Shown in pieces: positions 25,301 through 34,431 of a stretch of DNA of 64,000 nt (its first letter is position 1; the number at the start of each line of letters is the position of its first letter). Source of the DNA: Helicobacter sp. (GTDB lineage: Bacteria; Campylobacterota; Campylobacteria; Campylobacterales; Helicobacteraceae); the NCBI RefSeq assembly GCF_022770205.1, contig NZ_JALEIK010000019.1, forward strand, positions 62,001 through 126,000, written 5' to 3'. The position numbers and the translations under genes are program-made. The notes under the pieces were generated by a model that saw only the letters and a list, made by a program, of their open reading frames with translations, was not told the origin of the DNA and ran no database searches.

Positions 25301-27693
25301 TATTCTGTTACCTCCATTGTTAGGTTAATATTGCGTTTAACAACATTCATTAAATATTCTGGAGAATAAGGTTTTGTGATGTATTCTGTCATTCCAGATT
25401 CTACACCACGCATTCTATCTGTTTTGCTAGTTCTGCTTGTTACAGCAATCAGTGGTAAGTTTTTAAATTTTGCATATTTTCTAATCTCACCAGCTAATGT
25501 ATAACCATCCATTTTTGGCATTTCAATGTCAATAAGAATCGCATCAAAACTATTATCGCTGTTTTTAACAATATCAAGAGCTTCTACGCCATTTACTGCT
25601 TCTGAAATGGAGATTCCAAGAGGTTTTAACGATTTCTTCATAATGCTACGATCAGTCATAGAATCATCAACAATTAAGACTTTATAATCACTTGGGGAAC
25701 TCTTTTCTTTCTTATTCTCACTTTCTTGTTTAAGCTTATTAATGCTCACCTTTACATTTTTAGCCATTTGCATCATTGCGGCAATATCTACAATTAAAGT
25801 TACTCTACCATCACCACGGATTGTAGCCCCAGCAATCCCTTCTGTTCCTTTAAGATAAGAACCAAGTGATTTAATAACGACTTCTTCTTGTCCAATTAGG
25901 AAATCAACAATTACACCGATTTTATTTTCTGCAAGCCCAATAACAACAACATAAGCTTGCTCAGAGTTATCAAACACGGAATCTACACCAAAAATATCCG
26001 CCAAGCGCACGAGAGGTAAGACTTCGTTTCTTAAACGCAACACGCTTTTATTCTCAACAGTGTAAATTTCATCCTGTGAAATTCTAACCGTTTCAATAAC
26101 AGAAGCAAGCGGGATTGCATAATATTCTTCTTGCACACCAACAAGTAGAGATTGAATGATTGCAAGCGTTAATGGAATCTTTAATTTAAGCGTTGTTCCT
26201 TTGCCCAACTCACTATCTACATCAATGATTCCGTTTAATTTTTCAATATTTGTTTTAACAACATCCATTCCAACACCACGACCGCTAACATTTGTTACAA
26301 TTTTAGCTGTTGAAAAACCTGCTTTAAAGACTAATGAATAGGCTTCTTTATCCGTCATTGCGTCAGCTTCTCTCTCGCTAATAAGCCCCTTTTCTACTGC
26401 CTTAGATTTAAGCACTTCAGGATCCATTCCGTGTCCATCATCTTTGATTTCTACTACAATATGATTCCCTTCATTGTATGCCTTTAAATGAACAGTCCCT
26501 TGCTCACTTTTGCCAGCAGCGATTCTATCTTCTTTGGATTCAATGCCGTGATCGCACGCATTTCTAATCAAATGCACAAGAGGATCACCAATCTCTTCAA
26601 CAATTGATTTATCAAGCTCCGTTTCTTCCCCAGTGATAATTAAGTCAATGTTTTTTCCTAACTCTCTTGATAAATCACGCACCATTCTTGGAAATTTATT
26701 AAACACTCTACCAATAGGCAGCATTCTTGTTTTCATAACTGCAAGCTGAATATCTGTGGTTACCATTGAAACAGAAGCAACAACTTGATTGAGCTCTTCT
26801 AGGAATTTTTCCCCTTCATAGCGTTCTTCTACATCGTTATAGATTTTAATCAAACGATTTTTACCTAAAACCAATTCTCCAATAAGATTCATTAAACTAT
26901 CAAGTCTTTTAACATCAACACGAATTGTTTGTTCAACTGCTGTTGCTGGAGTTTTGTTGTCGTCATTGCTAGCACGAGGGGCTGCTTTTGGAGATGCGCT
27001 TTCTGCTTTTGGAGCTGGTTTAGGCGTAACAGGCTTTGAAGGAGCAGCTTCTTTAGGTGTGCTTGGAGCTGCATCAGCAGAAATTTCACTGGGGGCTTGA
27101 ATGTCTTCAAGTTCTCCTCTAGCGCGTTTTGCTTCGCGCTTTTGTTTATCCTCTTCTTGGCGTTTATTAAGCAAGCGTTCAATTTCTTTTTCCACTTCTT
27201 CTGGGGACATACTTGCATAATCTAATTCAGGCTCTTCTTCTGGCAGTGAGGTTTCTGCGGAAGCATTTTCAGCAGGAGGCACTGCGTTTGCGGATTCCCC
27301 TCTTGAGATTGCATCTAAGCGTTGAATTGTATTATCAATATCGCCCTCTAATCCTGTATTGCCATCAGTCCCTGTATCTCTAATTGCATTGAGTAATTTT
27401 TTCATATAATCAATGGATTCCAAAACAACATCCATAATGTCCGGAGTGATAGTTAATTCTCCGTGTCTTGCTTTATTTAAAACATCTTCCATATGGTGTG
27501 TTAATTTTGTAAGCACAGAAAAATTGAGGAATGAACCCGAACCTTTAATTGTGTGTGCGACTCTAAAGATTCTGTTTAATAAATCTAAATCATCGGGATG
27601 ATTTTCTAGTTCAACCAAATCTTGGTCTAGCTGTTCAATCATTTCAAACGCTTCAATGAGAAAATCTTCTAGTATTTCTTGCATTTCATCCAT
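25300..27693 (-). CDS. cheA: Chemotaxis histidine kinase CheA with receiver domain (CheAY)
   Basis: Central kinase of chemotaxis, 797 aa. Domains in order: HPt with phospho-histidine in RVAHTIKGSGSF (about residues 44-55), a proline/alanine/lysine-rich linker (about 130-250), dimerisation domain (LDSLMNLIGELVLGKNR), HATPase with HLIRNACDHGIES, GHGMDP and GRGVGMDVV, a CheW-like regulatory domain, and a C-terminal receiver (KVLIVDDSMTD; aspartate in ILIDIEMPKMDGY; TKPYS). The fused receiver is typical of Campylobacterota and can act as a phosphate sink or modulate the kinase. All key residues are present. It is 23 bp downstream of cheV. Confidence 0.96.
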   Translation of the reverse strand: MDEMQEILEDFLIEAFEMIEQLDQDLVELENHPDDLDLLNRIFRVAHTIKGSGSFLNFSVLTKLTHHMEDVLNKARHGELTITPDIMDVVLESIDYMKKLLNAIRDTGTDGNTGLEGDIDNTIQRLDAISRGESANAVPPAENASAETSLPEEEPELDYASMSPEEVEKEIERLLNKRQEEDKQKREAKRARGELEDIQAPSEISADAAPSTPKEAAPSKPVTPKPAPKAESASPKAAPRASNDDNKTPATAVEQTIRVDVKRLDSLMNLIGELVLGKNRLIKIYNDVEERYEGEKFLEELNQVVASVSMVTTDIQLAVMKTRMLPIGRVFNKFPRMVRDLSRELGKNIDLIITGEETELDKSIVEEIGDPLVHLIRNACDHGIESKEDRIAAGKSEQGTVHLKAYNEGNHIVVEIKDDGHGMDPEVLKSKAVEKGLISEREADAMTDKEAYSLVFKAGFSTAKIVTNVSGRGVGMDVVKTNIEKLNGIIDVDSELGKGTTLKLKIPLTLAIIQSLLVGVQEEYYAIPLASVIETVRISQDEIYTVENKSVLRLRNEVLPLVRLADIFGVDSVFDNSEQAYVVVIGLAENKIGVIVDFLIGQEEVVIKSLGSYLKGTEGIAGATIRGDGRVTLIVDIAAMMQMAKNVKVSINKLKQESENKKEKSSPSDYKVLIVDDSMTDRSIMKKSLKPLGISISEAVNGVEALDIVKNSDNSFDAILIDIEMPKMDGYTLAGEIRKYAKFKNLPLIAVTSRTSKTDRMRGVESGMTEYITKPYSPEYLMNVVKRNINLTMEVTE

Positions 27694-27716
27694 AATATAC
27701 CCTTTCCTTAAAAATT

Positions 27717-28676
27717 TTAATGAGTTTGAGTGTTGTATTTATTCATAATTCTTGAAACTTCATCGTGAAATTTGTTGCCATCAAATTTAACAAGATAAGA
27801 TTCCGCTCCTGCTTCACGCCCGCGATTCTCACTAAATTTATCGCTAATGGATGAGCTGAAAATAATAGGAACTTTAGAAAACCTTGGATCTTCTTTTGCT
27901 TTTGCGGCAAAATGGAATCCATCCATTTGTGGCATTTCAATATCTGAAATAATAATTTTTAGAGTTTTTGTAAGATCATCACCATAAGCTTCATAAAGTT
28001 TTTCAAGTTTTCTTAAGCCAGCTTCTCCATTATTTGCTTCTGTAACATCAAAGCCCATTTTCTCTAAAAATTCTTTTATAATCTTTCTAGCAATAGCACT
28101 ATCATCTAGTACAAGTGCAAGCCCGCTAAATCTATTATAAGTTCTTTCGGAGTCAATTTCTGGTTGATAAAATCCTAATTCTTGCACAATGCTCTCTAAA
28201 TCGAGAATCAATAAAACTTGATCACCTTCAATTCTAGTTACACCAGTAATTTTATTTTTATCCATCGCTGTATCAGCAGAGGAGCTAAAATGTGCAGGTT
28301 CAATGTCTTTCCAATTGATACGACGGATACGCTTTGCCTCGTGAACAATAAAACCTATCATAATGTTATTAAATTCTGCAATAATCACACGCGGTTTAAT
28401 TTTTTTATTCTTTGGAATTTCTACATGCATCCATTTTGCAAGATTAATAACAGGAATAACAACACCGCGTAAATCAAAAATTCCCTCTATGTAGTCTGGA
28501 ACACCTGGCAATTCTGTAAGGTCGGGTAGGCGTATGATTTCATTCACTTTAGCAACATTAATACCATAAACTCCTTCATACTGCTTGCCTTTTTCAAGTT
28601 TGTGGATTCTAAAATCCACCAACTCCATTTCATTGGTTCCTACTTTTAGAGTATCATTTTTTTCGAAGCTCGACAC
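27717..28676 (-). CDS. cheV: Chemotaxis coupling protein CheV (CheV3-like by context)
   Basis: A CheW-like domain (YGINVAKVNEIIRLPDLTELPGVPDYIEGIFDLRG) fused to a receiver (ALVLDDSAIAR; phospho-acceptor in IISDIEMPQMDGF; YLVKFDG). The 319-aa length equals that of the other CheV in this window, but the sequences are clearly distinct. Its position directly upstream of cheA corresponds to H. pylori HP0393 (CheV3). It starts one base after the end of the phosphoesterase gene, so the operon continues upstream through lpxH-like, argC, thiS and glmU genes. Confidence 0.92.
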   Translation of the reverse strand: MSSFEKNDTLKVGTNEMELVDFRIHKLEKGKQYEGVYGINVAKVNEIIRLPDLTELPGVPDYIEGIFDLRGVVIPVINLAKWMHVEIPKNKKIKPRVIIAEFNNIMIGFIVHEAKRIRRINWKDIEPAHFSSSADTAMDKNKITGVTRIEGDQVLLILDLESIVQELGFYQPEIDSERTYNRFSGLALVLDDSAIARKIIKEFLEKMGFDVTEANNGEAGLRKLEKLYEAYGDDLTKTLKIIISDIEMPQMDGFHFAAKAKEDPRFSKVPIIFSSSISDKFSENRGREAGAESYLVKFDGNKFHDEVSRIMNKYNTQTH

Positions 28677-28677
28677 C

Positions 28678-29433
28678 TTAAGACTCCTTTAGCGTTAAAC
28701 AATTGTCTGCGCATTTTACAATAAAATATTTTTTTTTACAAGCAAAGAAGGGCAACCCGATGTAATTAATGTCTTGATTTTTTGTGTAATTCCCTTGATG
28801 AAAATGTCCTTCAATGATATAAGAGTTACTTGGAATAGACATTTTTTTGAGATATTTTTTAATGCGCATTTGTACAAATTGTGTGAAATTTTGGGGAGTG
28901 TAGGGATTATTTTTCTTTTTAATGTTTTTGCTTTGTAAAAAGCGTATGATTTTAGGATACAAAATATTTGCAAAAAGATTTAGAAAAATGATAAAAGATT
29001 GGTTTCTGATAATTTTTGAAAAAAATTTATAGTGCCAGCTTAAAAACACATCTCCGTGCGCAAGGTAAGCGTTTTGATTATTCAATCGACACAAAACAGG
29101 CTGTGCGTTTAAGGGGAAATAATGAATGTTCTTAAAATACGGAATCGTTTTTAGCAAAAAATCGTGATTGCCTTCTAGGTAATAGATTGTGTGTTTTAAA
29201 GACAATTCTTCTATAAGCTCTAGGGTGCGCTGATTATCCTTAATGCTTTGCAAAATTGGTCCAATAAGAAAATCAAAAATATCGCCCATTAGGAAAATTT
29301 GGCGTTTTTTGGATTTTAAGAGCTCAGTAAAGATGGAATCCAAAGTGTTTTGATAAAGGCTATTATGATGAGAGTCGGCGATAAAAATTGCGCCTTCTTC
29401 TATGGTAATTGGTAAATTATGGCACATACGCAA
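28678..29433 (-). CDS. LpxH-like metallophosphoesterase
   Basis: A calcineurin-like phosphoesterase, probably a UDP-2,3-diacylglucosamine hydrolase type enzyme of lipid A synthesis. Metal-binding motifs in order: FIADSHHN (D-x-H), LMGDIFDFLIG (GD), YLEGNHDFLL (GNHD), LAHGDVF and GHFHQGN. Length 251 aa is in the LpxH range. H. pylori has a homologue beside cheV3 (HP0394). The exact substrate is inferred; other phosphoesterases share these motifs. The 5' end overlaps argC by 17 bp. MCHNLPITIEEG at residue 3 could be an alternative start. Confidence 0.75.
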   Translation of the reverse strand: MRMCHNLPITIEEGAIFIADSHHNSLYQNTLDSIFTELLKSKKRQIFLMGDIFDFLIGPILQSIKDNQRTLELIEELSLKHTIYYLEGNHDFLLKTIPYFKNIHYFPLNAQPVLCRLNNQNAYLAHGDVFLSWHYKFFSKIIRNQSFIIFLNLFANILYPKIIRFLQSKNIKKKNNPYTPQNFTQFVQMRIKKYLKKMSIPSNSYIIEGHFHQGNYTKNQDINYIGLPFFACKKKYFIVKCADNCLTLKES

Positions 29434-30427
29434 TTTGTGGTAATCCTAAGTTTTCATCTAACCCAAACATTAAATTCGCATTTGCAATAGCTTGAGAGCT
29501 TGCACCGCGCAAGAGATTATCAATGCTAGAAGTGATGAATAAATCCTCTCCATCTGCCTTAGCATAAATATCACAAAAATGCGTCCCCGTAACATTTTTA
29601 ATTTGTGCGCAACTCTCACGGATTCTAATAAAAGGCTCATTTTTGTAACGCTCGCATAAAATTTCAAGCGGATCAATTTGTTCTTTTAAACGCGCATAAA
29701 TAGAAACCAACATACCCCGTGTTAAAGGAATTAGATGCGGAACAAAGAGTGTTTTTAGCTGAACTTTAGCAATTTTTTGAAGCTGTTCATTGATTTCTGG
29801 GGAGTGGCGGTGGTTAATGGGTGAATAGGCAAAAAGATTCTCATTAATTGTTACAAAATGCGAGGTTTGTGCAAGCTTTTTTCCTGCACCACTTACACCA
29901 CTTTTTGCATCAATATAAACGCTCTGTGTGTTATTAAGATATTTTGCAAAAGGAAGGAGTGCAAGTAAGGTTGCTGTGGGGTAGCAGCCGGGGTTTGCAA
30001 CAAGATTTGTTTGACTAATGCTTAGGCGGTTGTATTCTGGAAGCCCATAAACAGCCTTTTGGAGATTTTCTTTATCGCTGTGTGGGCAATAATATTGCTC
30101 GTATTGTTTTAGGCTTAGGCGATAATCTGCGGATAAATCCACAACTTTAATATTTTTATTGAGTAAAGTTTTTGCGTATTCCATTGCTTGTTGGTGGGGC
30201 AAGGCAAGAAAAACAAGCTCGCATTCTTGTGTGATTTTGTCTATATTCACTTCTTGGATAGGAAGTTTAACGACATTTTTTAAGCTAGGGTGTAAGCTTA
30301 CAATGTCCTGATGGTTTTCGCTTGCATAGACACCAGCTAGCGTAAAATGTTGATGCGTGAGTAAAAGTTTCACTAACTCTAAGCCCGTATAACCACTCAC
30401 TCCGATGATTGCAGTTTTAATATACAT
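29417..30427 (-). CDS. argC: N-acetyl-gamma-glutamyl-phosphate reductase
   Basis: NADPH-dependent reduction of N-acetylglutamyl phosphate to the semialdehyde in arginine synthesis. The N-terminal Rossmann signature is IIGVSGYTGLELVKLLL (about residues 7-23), the catalytic cysteine lies in VANPGCYPTATLLAL, and the substrate-histidine region is SPINHRHSPEI with HLIPLTRGML. Length 336 aa is normal. Found between thiS (upstream, 18 bp) and the LpxH-like gene (overlapping). With argF it shows that this organism makes arginine, in contrast to H. pylori. Confidence 0.95.
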   Translation of the reverse strand: MYIKTAIIGVSGYTGLELVKLLLTHQHFTLAGVYASENHQDIVSLHPSLKNVVKLPIQEVNIDKITQECELVFLALPHQQAMEYAKTLLNKNIKVVDLSADYRLSLKQYEQYYCPHSDKENLQKAVYGLPEYNRLSISQTNLVANPGCYPTATLLALLPFAKYLNNTQSVYIDAKSGVSGAGKKLAQTSHFVTINENLFAYSPINHRHSPEINEQLQKIAKVQLKTLFVPHLIPLTRGMLVSIYARLKEQIDPLEILCERYKNEPFIRIRESCAQIKNVTGTHFCDIYAKADGEDLFITSSIDNLLRGASSQAIANANLMFGLDENLGLPQIAYVP

Positions 30428-30445
30428 AACTTTCCTTTTTGCGCT

Positions 30446-30643
30446 TCAACCACCACCCATAAAAGTCAAACACTCAATCGTGTCATTTTCTTTTATCGTA
30501 TAAGATTGCCATTTTTCTTGCTTAATAATTTCCGTATTTACAGCCACTGCTATGCTTTTTTGCTCAATAGCATATTCCACTAAAAGTTCTAAGATGTTTT
30601 TGGATTCCGTATTTATGAGATTTCCATTGAGTTGAATTTGCAT
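30446..30643 (-). CDS. thiS: Sulfur carrier protein ThiS
   Basis: A 65-aa beta-grasp protein ending in MGGG, the diglycine tail that is adenylated and thiocarboxylated to carry sulfur for thiazole synthesis. MQIQLNGNLI and the ENDTIECLTF segment fit ThiS rather than MoaD (short length, early N-G turn). The track ORF starts at 30733 inside the glmU 3' end; its first 30 residues are unlike the family, and the ATG at 30643 is preceded by a purine-rich AAGGTGGAAGAT. No thiF, thiG or thiH is nearby. Confidence 0.82.
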   Translation of the reverse strand: MQIQLNGNLINTESKNILELLVEYAIEQKSIAVAVNTEIIKQEKWQSYTIKENDTIECLTFMGGG

Positions 30644-30674
30644 TATCTTCCACCTTTTGAAAAAGTTTGTTATT

Positions 30675-31982
30675 TTATGTTTTTTTGTTGAAAAATTTAT
30701 AAAAAAATCCTTCTTTAAGAATCTCTTTTCCACAAGTGATAAACAACTCTCCTTTTTTTAGATTCCGTCTTATTGTGCTTCCAGCACCAATTAAACAATC
30801 ATCTTCTATTGTAATGGGGGCAACTGCTTGGGAGTCGCTACCAATAAACACATTTTTGCCAATTTTTGTTTGATGTTTATTTTTGCCATCATAATTACAA
30901 GTGATAAACCCAGCCCCAATGTTAGTGCCACTTTCAATTTCACTATCACCGATATAGCTTAAATGCCCCACTTTTACACCATTGAGTGTGGATTTTTTCA
31001 CTTCTACAAAATTTCCAATATGCGAATTTTTAAGCACACTTTGTGGGCGTAAATGCGCTAAAGGTCCTACATCACTATTTGCAACAATGCTAGATTCTAT
31101 TACGCTGTGCGCTTTAATGTAAGAATTTGTAATTTTAGAATCCCCACAAATGCTCACACCATTTTCTACGACGCACTCACCGCTAAACTCCACACCTTCC
31201 TCTATATATATAGTTTTTGGAAGGCGCATAATCACGCCCTGTTTTAGCCAAAATTCTTTAATGCGCTTGCTTAAAATCTCTTCAGCATTTGCTAAATCTA
31301 GCTTGTCATTAACGCCTTTAAAGTTTTCAAGCTTCACAAAAAGCGGAATGATTTTAATATTATCTTGACGCGCAAGAGAGATAATATCAGTTAAATAATA
31401 TTCTTTTTGTGCATTATTGTTAGTAAGCTTTGGAATATAGGAATCTAAAATGTGAGTTTTAAAGCAATAAACTCCTGCATTTAAGGTGCTAAGGGCTAGG
31501 GTTTTAGAGTCTGCATCTTTTTCTTCTATGATTGCTTGAACTTCATCTTTGCTCATCACAACACGCCCATATCCACTAACATTTGGTAAATCTAGCACAC
31601 TCATAATAATGTCTGCATCCTTATACAAAAACTGCTTAAGCTCATTTGCTTGGATTAATGGCATATCTCCATTTAACACAAGGACTTTTTCATATTTTGG
31701 GCAGTAGGTTTTTAGCGCACCGCCGGTTCCAGGGAAGTTTTGTGTATCTTGGATTGCAAAGCGGATTTTATTGCCAAAGTATTCCTGCATTTTGGCTTGG
31801 ATTTTTTCATTTTCAAAGCCTAAAACCACACACACATCATCGCTCAAAAGCAAGGATTCTTTAATGCTATAATAGAGCATTTCCCTGCCACAAATCCTAT
31901 GCAATACTTTTGGGATGCTAGATTGCATTCTTGTTCCCTTGCCAGCAGCTAAAATTACGATTGATAGGGTGTTGTTTTGCAT
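30675..31982 (-). CDS. glmU: Bifunctional GlmU (GlcN-1-P acetyltransferase / GlcNAc-1-P uridyltransferase)
   Basis: Makes UDP-N-acetylglucosamine for peptidoglycan and LPS. The uridyltransferase domain begins IVILAAGKGTRMQSSIPKVL (about residues 9-28) and has LNGDMPLI. The C-terminal left-handed beta-helix carries the acetyltransferase active site, with GHLSYIGDSEI, GAGFITCNYDGKNKHQTKIG and FIGSD. Length 435 aa is standard for Campylobacterota. It is the first gene of the minus-strand operon ending at cheW and is divergent from motA. Confidence 0.96.
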   Translation of the reverse strand: MQNNTLSIVILAAGKGTRMQSSIPKVLHRICGREMLYYSIKESLLLSDDVCVVLGFENEKIQAKMQEYFGNKIRFAIQDTQNFPGTGGALKTYCPKYEKVLVLNGDMPLIQANELKQFLYKDADIIMSVLDLPNVSGYGRVVMSKDEVQAIIEEKDADSKTLALSTLNAGVYCFKTHILDSYIPKLTNNNAQKEYYLTDIISLARQDNIKIIPLFVKLENFKGVNDKLDLANAEEILSKRIKEFWLKQGVIMRLPKTIYIEEGVEFSGECVVENGVSICGDSKITNSYIKAHSVIESSIVANSDVGPLAHLRPQSVLKNSHIGNFVEVKKSTLNGVKVGHLSYIGDSEIESGTNIGAGFITCNYDGKNKHQTKIGKNVFIGSDSQAVAPITIEDDCLIGAGSTIRRNLKKGELFITCGKEILKEGFFYKFFNKKT

Positions 31983-32086
31983 TACGATTCCATTTTAAAA
32001 TAAATTTAATCTGATTTTAACACAATAAAGTTTAGAATTCGCACATTTTTTAAGTTTATTTAGAATGTAGATTATTGGAGAAAAGT

Positions 32087-32851
32087 ATGGATTTAGGAAC
32101 AGTTGTAGGGATGTCATTATCTCTTATTTTGCTTGGAACTGCGATGATGTTGGGGGTAGGGATTGGTCCTTATTTCGACATTCCTTCCATTTTAATTACA
32201 GTGGGTGGCTCTATTACAAGCTTGTTAATTGGTTACAAAATGGAGAGTATGAAAAAGGCATTTGCTTTTTTCATGATTGCTTTTAAGCCACAAACTTTTG
32301 ATGTTCCAGCACTGATTAAAAAGCTTGTGGATTATTCTACACAAGCGAGGCGTGATGGGATTTTATCACTAGAGCAACAATCCAATCAAGAAGAAAATGA
32401 GTTTTTAAAGCGCGGGTTAAATATGGCAATTGATGGTGCTGAACCTGATAGCATTCGCGATTTATTAGAAACGGATATGGATAGGACATTAGATCGCCAT
32501 AAGTCAAATGCCGGCATTTTTGACACTTGGGCAGCATATGCGGGGGCATATGGAATGCTTGGAACATTAATTGGTTTAGTTGCAATGCTTTTAAATATGT
32601 CCGATCCTGCTTCTATTGGTCCTGCAATGGCAGTTGCGCTTCTTACAACTTTCTATGGTTCTTTTATTGGAAATATTGTGGGTTCTCCTATTGCAAACAT
32701 TTTGATGGTTCGCGCTAATGATGAAGCATTAGTAAAGCTTCTTATTATTGAAGGGATTATGTCCATTCAATCCGGCGATAATCCACGCGCGCTTGAAGCG
32801 AAATTGCTAACTTTCTTACCGCCAAATCAACGCGTTAGCCAATTTGAGTAG
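32087..32851 (+). CDS. motA: Flagellar stator protein MotA
   Basis: Proton- or sodium-channel subunit of the flagellar motor, inner membrane, four spans. The 254-aa protein starts MDLGTVVGMSLSLIL and has the cytoplasmic loop YSTQARRDGILSLEQQ with the conserved charged residues, then YAGAYGMLGTLIGLVAML and GPAMAVALLTTFYGSFIG. The track TTG (32075) is inside GGAGAAAAG, the ribosome binding site for ATG 32087, which is chosen here. The text differs noticeably from what I recall of H. pylori and C. jejuni MotA and looks closer to PomA/MotA of other bacteria. It is followed by motB after 3 bp. Confidence 0.9.
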   Translation: MDLGTVVGMSLSLILLGTAMMLGVGIGPYFDIPSILITVGGSITSLLIGYKMESMKKAFAFFMIAFKPQTFDVPALIKKLVDYSTQARRDGILSLEQQSNQEENEFLKRGLNMAIDGAEPDSIRDLLETDMDRTLDRHKSNAGIFDTWAAYAGAYGMLGTLIGLVAMLLNMSDPASIGPAMAVALLTTFYGSFIGNIVGSPIANILMVRANDEALVKLLIIEGIMSIQSGDNPRALEAKLLTFLPPNQRVSQFE

Positions 32852-32854
32852 AAA

Positions 32855-33688
32855 ATGGCAAAACGCTGTCCTCCTTGTGATTGCCCTAATGTCCTGCCAC
32901 TTTGGATAGGGACTTATGGGGATATGGTTACGCTTATTCTTACTTTCTTTATTCTGCTTTTGTCAATGGTTACCTTTGATGCAAAAAAGCTTACAGAAGC
33001 GGAATCTAGTTTAAAAGGTTCATTATCGCTACTTAGCGGTGGAATTAAAATTGAACCAGATAACACAAGAATCCAACAACAAGCAGATATTACCGTGGAG
33101 CCAGAGAGTGCTGAAGAAGTGCGCTTAATTGAAAGCACAATTTTAGACTTTAAGGAAAATATTAAAACTTCTTTAGGTCCTTCTAATATCATTGATGATG
33201 GAAGTGAAGGTTTTATTTTACGCTTTAATGGAAAATTACTCTTTGATGAGAATGAAACGGGACTTAATGATGCTGATGAAATGCTCTTTCTTAAACGGCT
33301 TGCATTAATTTTGCAAAAAATGCCTTCTAATTTGCACTTAGATGTGATTGGTTACACCGATAATCGCTCCATTGCTCCTACACCAAAATATAAAGATGAC
33401 ATTGGGCTAAGTGCGCTTAGAGCACTTGGGGTAGAGCGAGTGCTGCTAGAAAATGGTGTCAATCCAAAGAAAATGACAGCATTTGGTAATGGTGCAACAA
33501 ATTTTGTTGTGCCAAACACTAGCGAAGAAAATCGTCAAAGAAATCGTCGCGTAGAGTTTAGATTCTATCCAGATGACAGACATTTGCAAAGAAGGCAAAG
33601 CATTTTAGAACAAATCATTGAAAAAAAAGAATTAGAAAATAACGAAGCAATAAGGCTAAGAGATGCCAATGTAGTAGGGATTCCTTAA
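32855..33688 (+). CDS. motB: Flagellar stator protein MotB
   Basis: Peptidoglycan-anchored stator subunit. A single N-terminal membrane helix contains the ion-binding aspartate (GTYGDMVTLILTFFILLL, D about residue 23), followed by a periplasmic linker and an OmpA-like peptidoglycan-binding domain: LHLDVIGYTDNRS (about 160-172), LSALRALGVERVLLENGV and NRQRNRRVEFRF. A cysteine-rich start, MAKRCPPCDCPN, is unusual. Length 277 aa is normal. Whether the motor ion is H+ or Na+ cannot be told from this. fliP begins at the next base. Confidence 0.9.
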   Translation: MAKRCPPCDCPNVLPLWIGTYGDMVTLILTFFILLLSMVTFDAKKLTEAESSLKGSLSLLSGGIKIEPDNTRIQQQADITVEPESAEEVRLIESTILDFKENIKTSLGPSNIIDDGSEGFILRFNGKLLFDENETGLNDADEMLFLKRLALILQKMPSNLHLDVIGYTDNRSIAPTPKYKDDIGLSALRALGVERVLLENGVNPKKMTAFGNGATNFVVPNTSEENRQRNRRVEFRFYPDDRHLQRRQSILEQIIEKKELENNEAIRLRDANVVGIP

Positions 33689-34429
33689 GTGCTGCGTTTA
33701 GTTTTTGTTTTATGCTTTGGAGCTATTGCGCTTTTTGCAGCCCCTGAAACCCCTACGATTCCTACCATTGATTTAACCCTTAGTGCGCCCACAGAACCGG
33801 GAGATTTAGTTACTACATTAAATATCGTTGCGATTCTAACTTTACTTGTTTTAGCTCCGTCTTTGATTTTAATGGCAACAAGCTTCGCTAGGATTTTAAT
33901 CGTTCTTTCTTTTTTGCGCACTGCAATGGGAACACAGCAATCCCCACCCACGCAACTTTTAGTTTCTTTTGCGTTAATTTTAACAATATTTATTATGGAG
34001 CCTGTGGCAAAAGAAGGTTATGAAAAAGGTATAAAACCCTATATTGCAAAAGAGATTCCTTATGATGAGGCGTTTTTGCTTGCTTCAGAACCTTTTAAGG
34101 ATTTTATGATGCGTAACACACGCCCAAAGGATTTAGCTCTTTTTTATAGAATCCGCAACCTTGAAAACCCACAAACCGCACAAGATGTGCCTTTAAGCAT
34201 TGCATTGCCTGCCTTTATTATTAGTGAGATGAAAACAGCCTTTCAAATTGGCTTTTTGCTCTACTTGCCTTTTTTAGTCATTGATATGGTCATTAGCTCC
34301 ATTTTAATGGCAATGGGTATGATGATGCTACCACCCACAATGATTTCTCTGCCCTTTAAGATTCTAATTTTTATTTTAGTAGATGGTTTTAATCTCTTAA
34401 CAATAAATCTAGTGCAAAGCTTTCGATAG
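33689..34429 (+). CDS. fliP: Flagellar type III export protein FliP
   Basis: Core membrane component of the flagellar export gate (FliP-FliQ-FliR). A 246-aa protein with an N-terminal signal peptide (LVFVLCFGAIALFAAP), then ILMATSFARILIVLSFLRTAMGTQQSPP, LILTIFIMEP, and the C-terminal IDMVISSILMAMGMMMLPPT with LLTINLVQSF. All family hallmarks are present. The start is GTG directly after the motB stop codon. In C. jejuni and H. pylori fliP neighbours glmU; here motA and motB lie between them. Confidence 0.95.
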   Translation: MLRLVFVLCFGAIALFAAPETPTIPTIDLTLSAPTEPGDLVTTLNIVAILTLLVLAPSLILMATSFARILIVLSFLRTAMGTQQSPPTQLLVSFALILTIFIMEPVAKEGYEKGIKPYIAKEIPYDEAFLLASEPFKDFMMRNTRPKDLALFYRIRNLENPQTAQDVPLSIALPAFIISEMKTAFQIGFLLYLPFLVIDMVISSILMAMGMMMLPPTMISLPFKILIFILVDGFNLLTINLVQSFR

Positions 34430-34431
34430 CA

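Noticed and set aside
30644-30733. 95-aa version of ThiS
   Set aside because: The first 30 residues come from the 3' end of glmU and the intergenic region and are not ThiS-like; the 65-aa form has a proper start.
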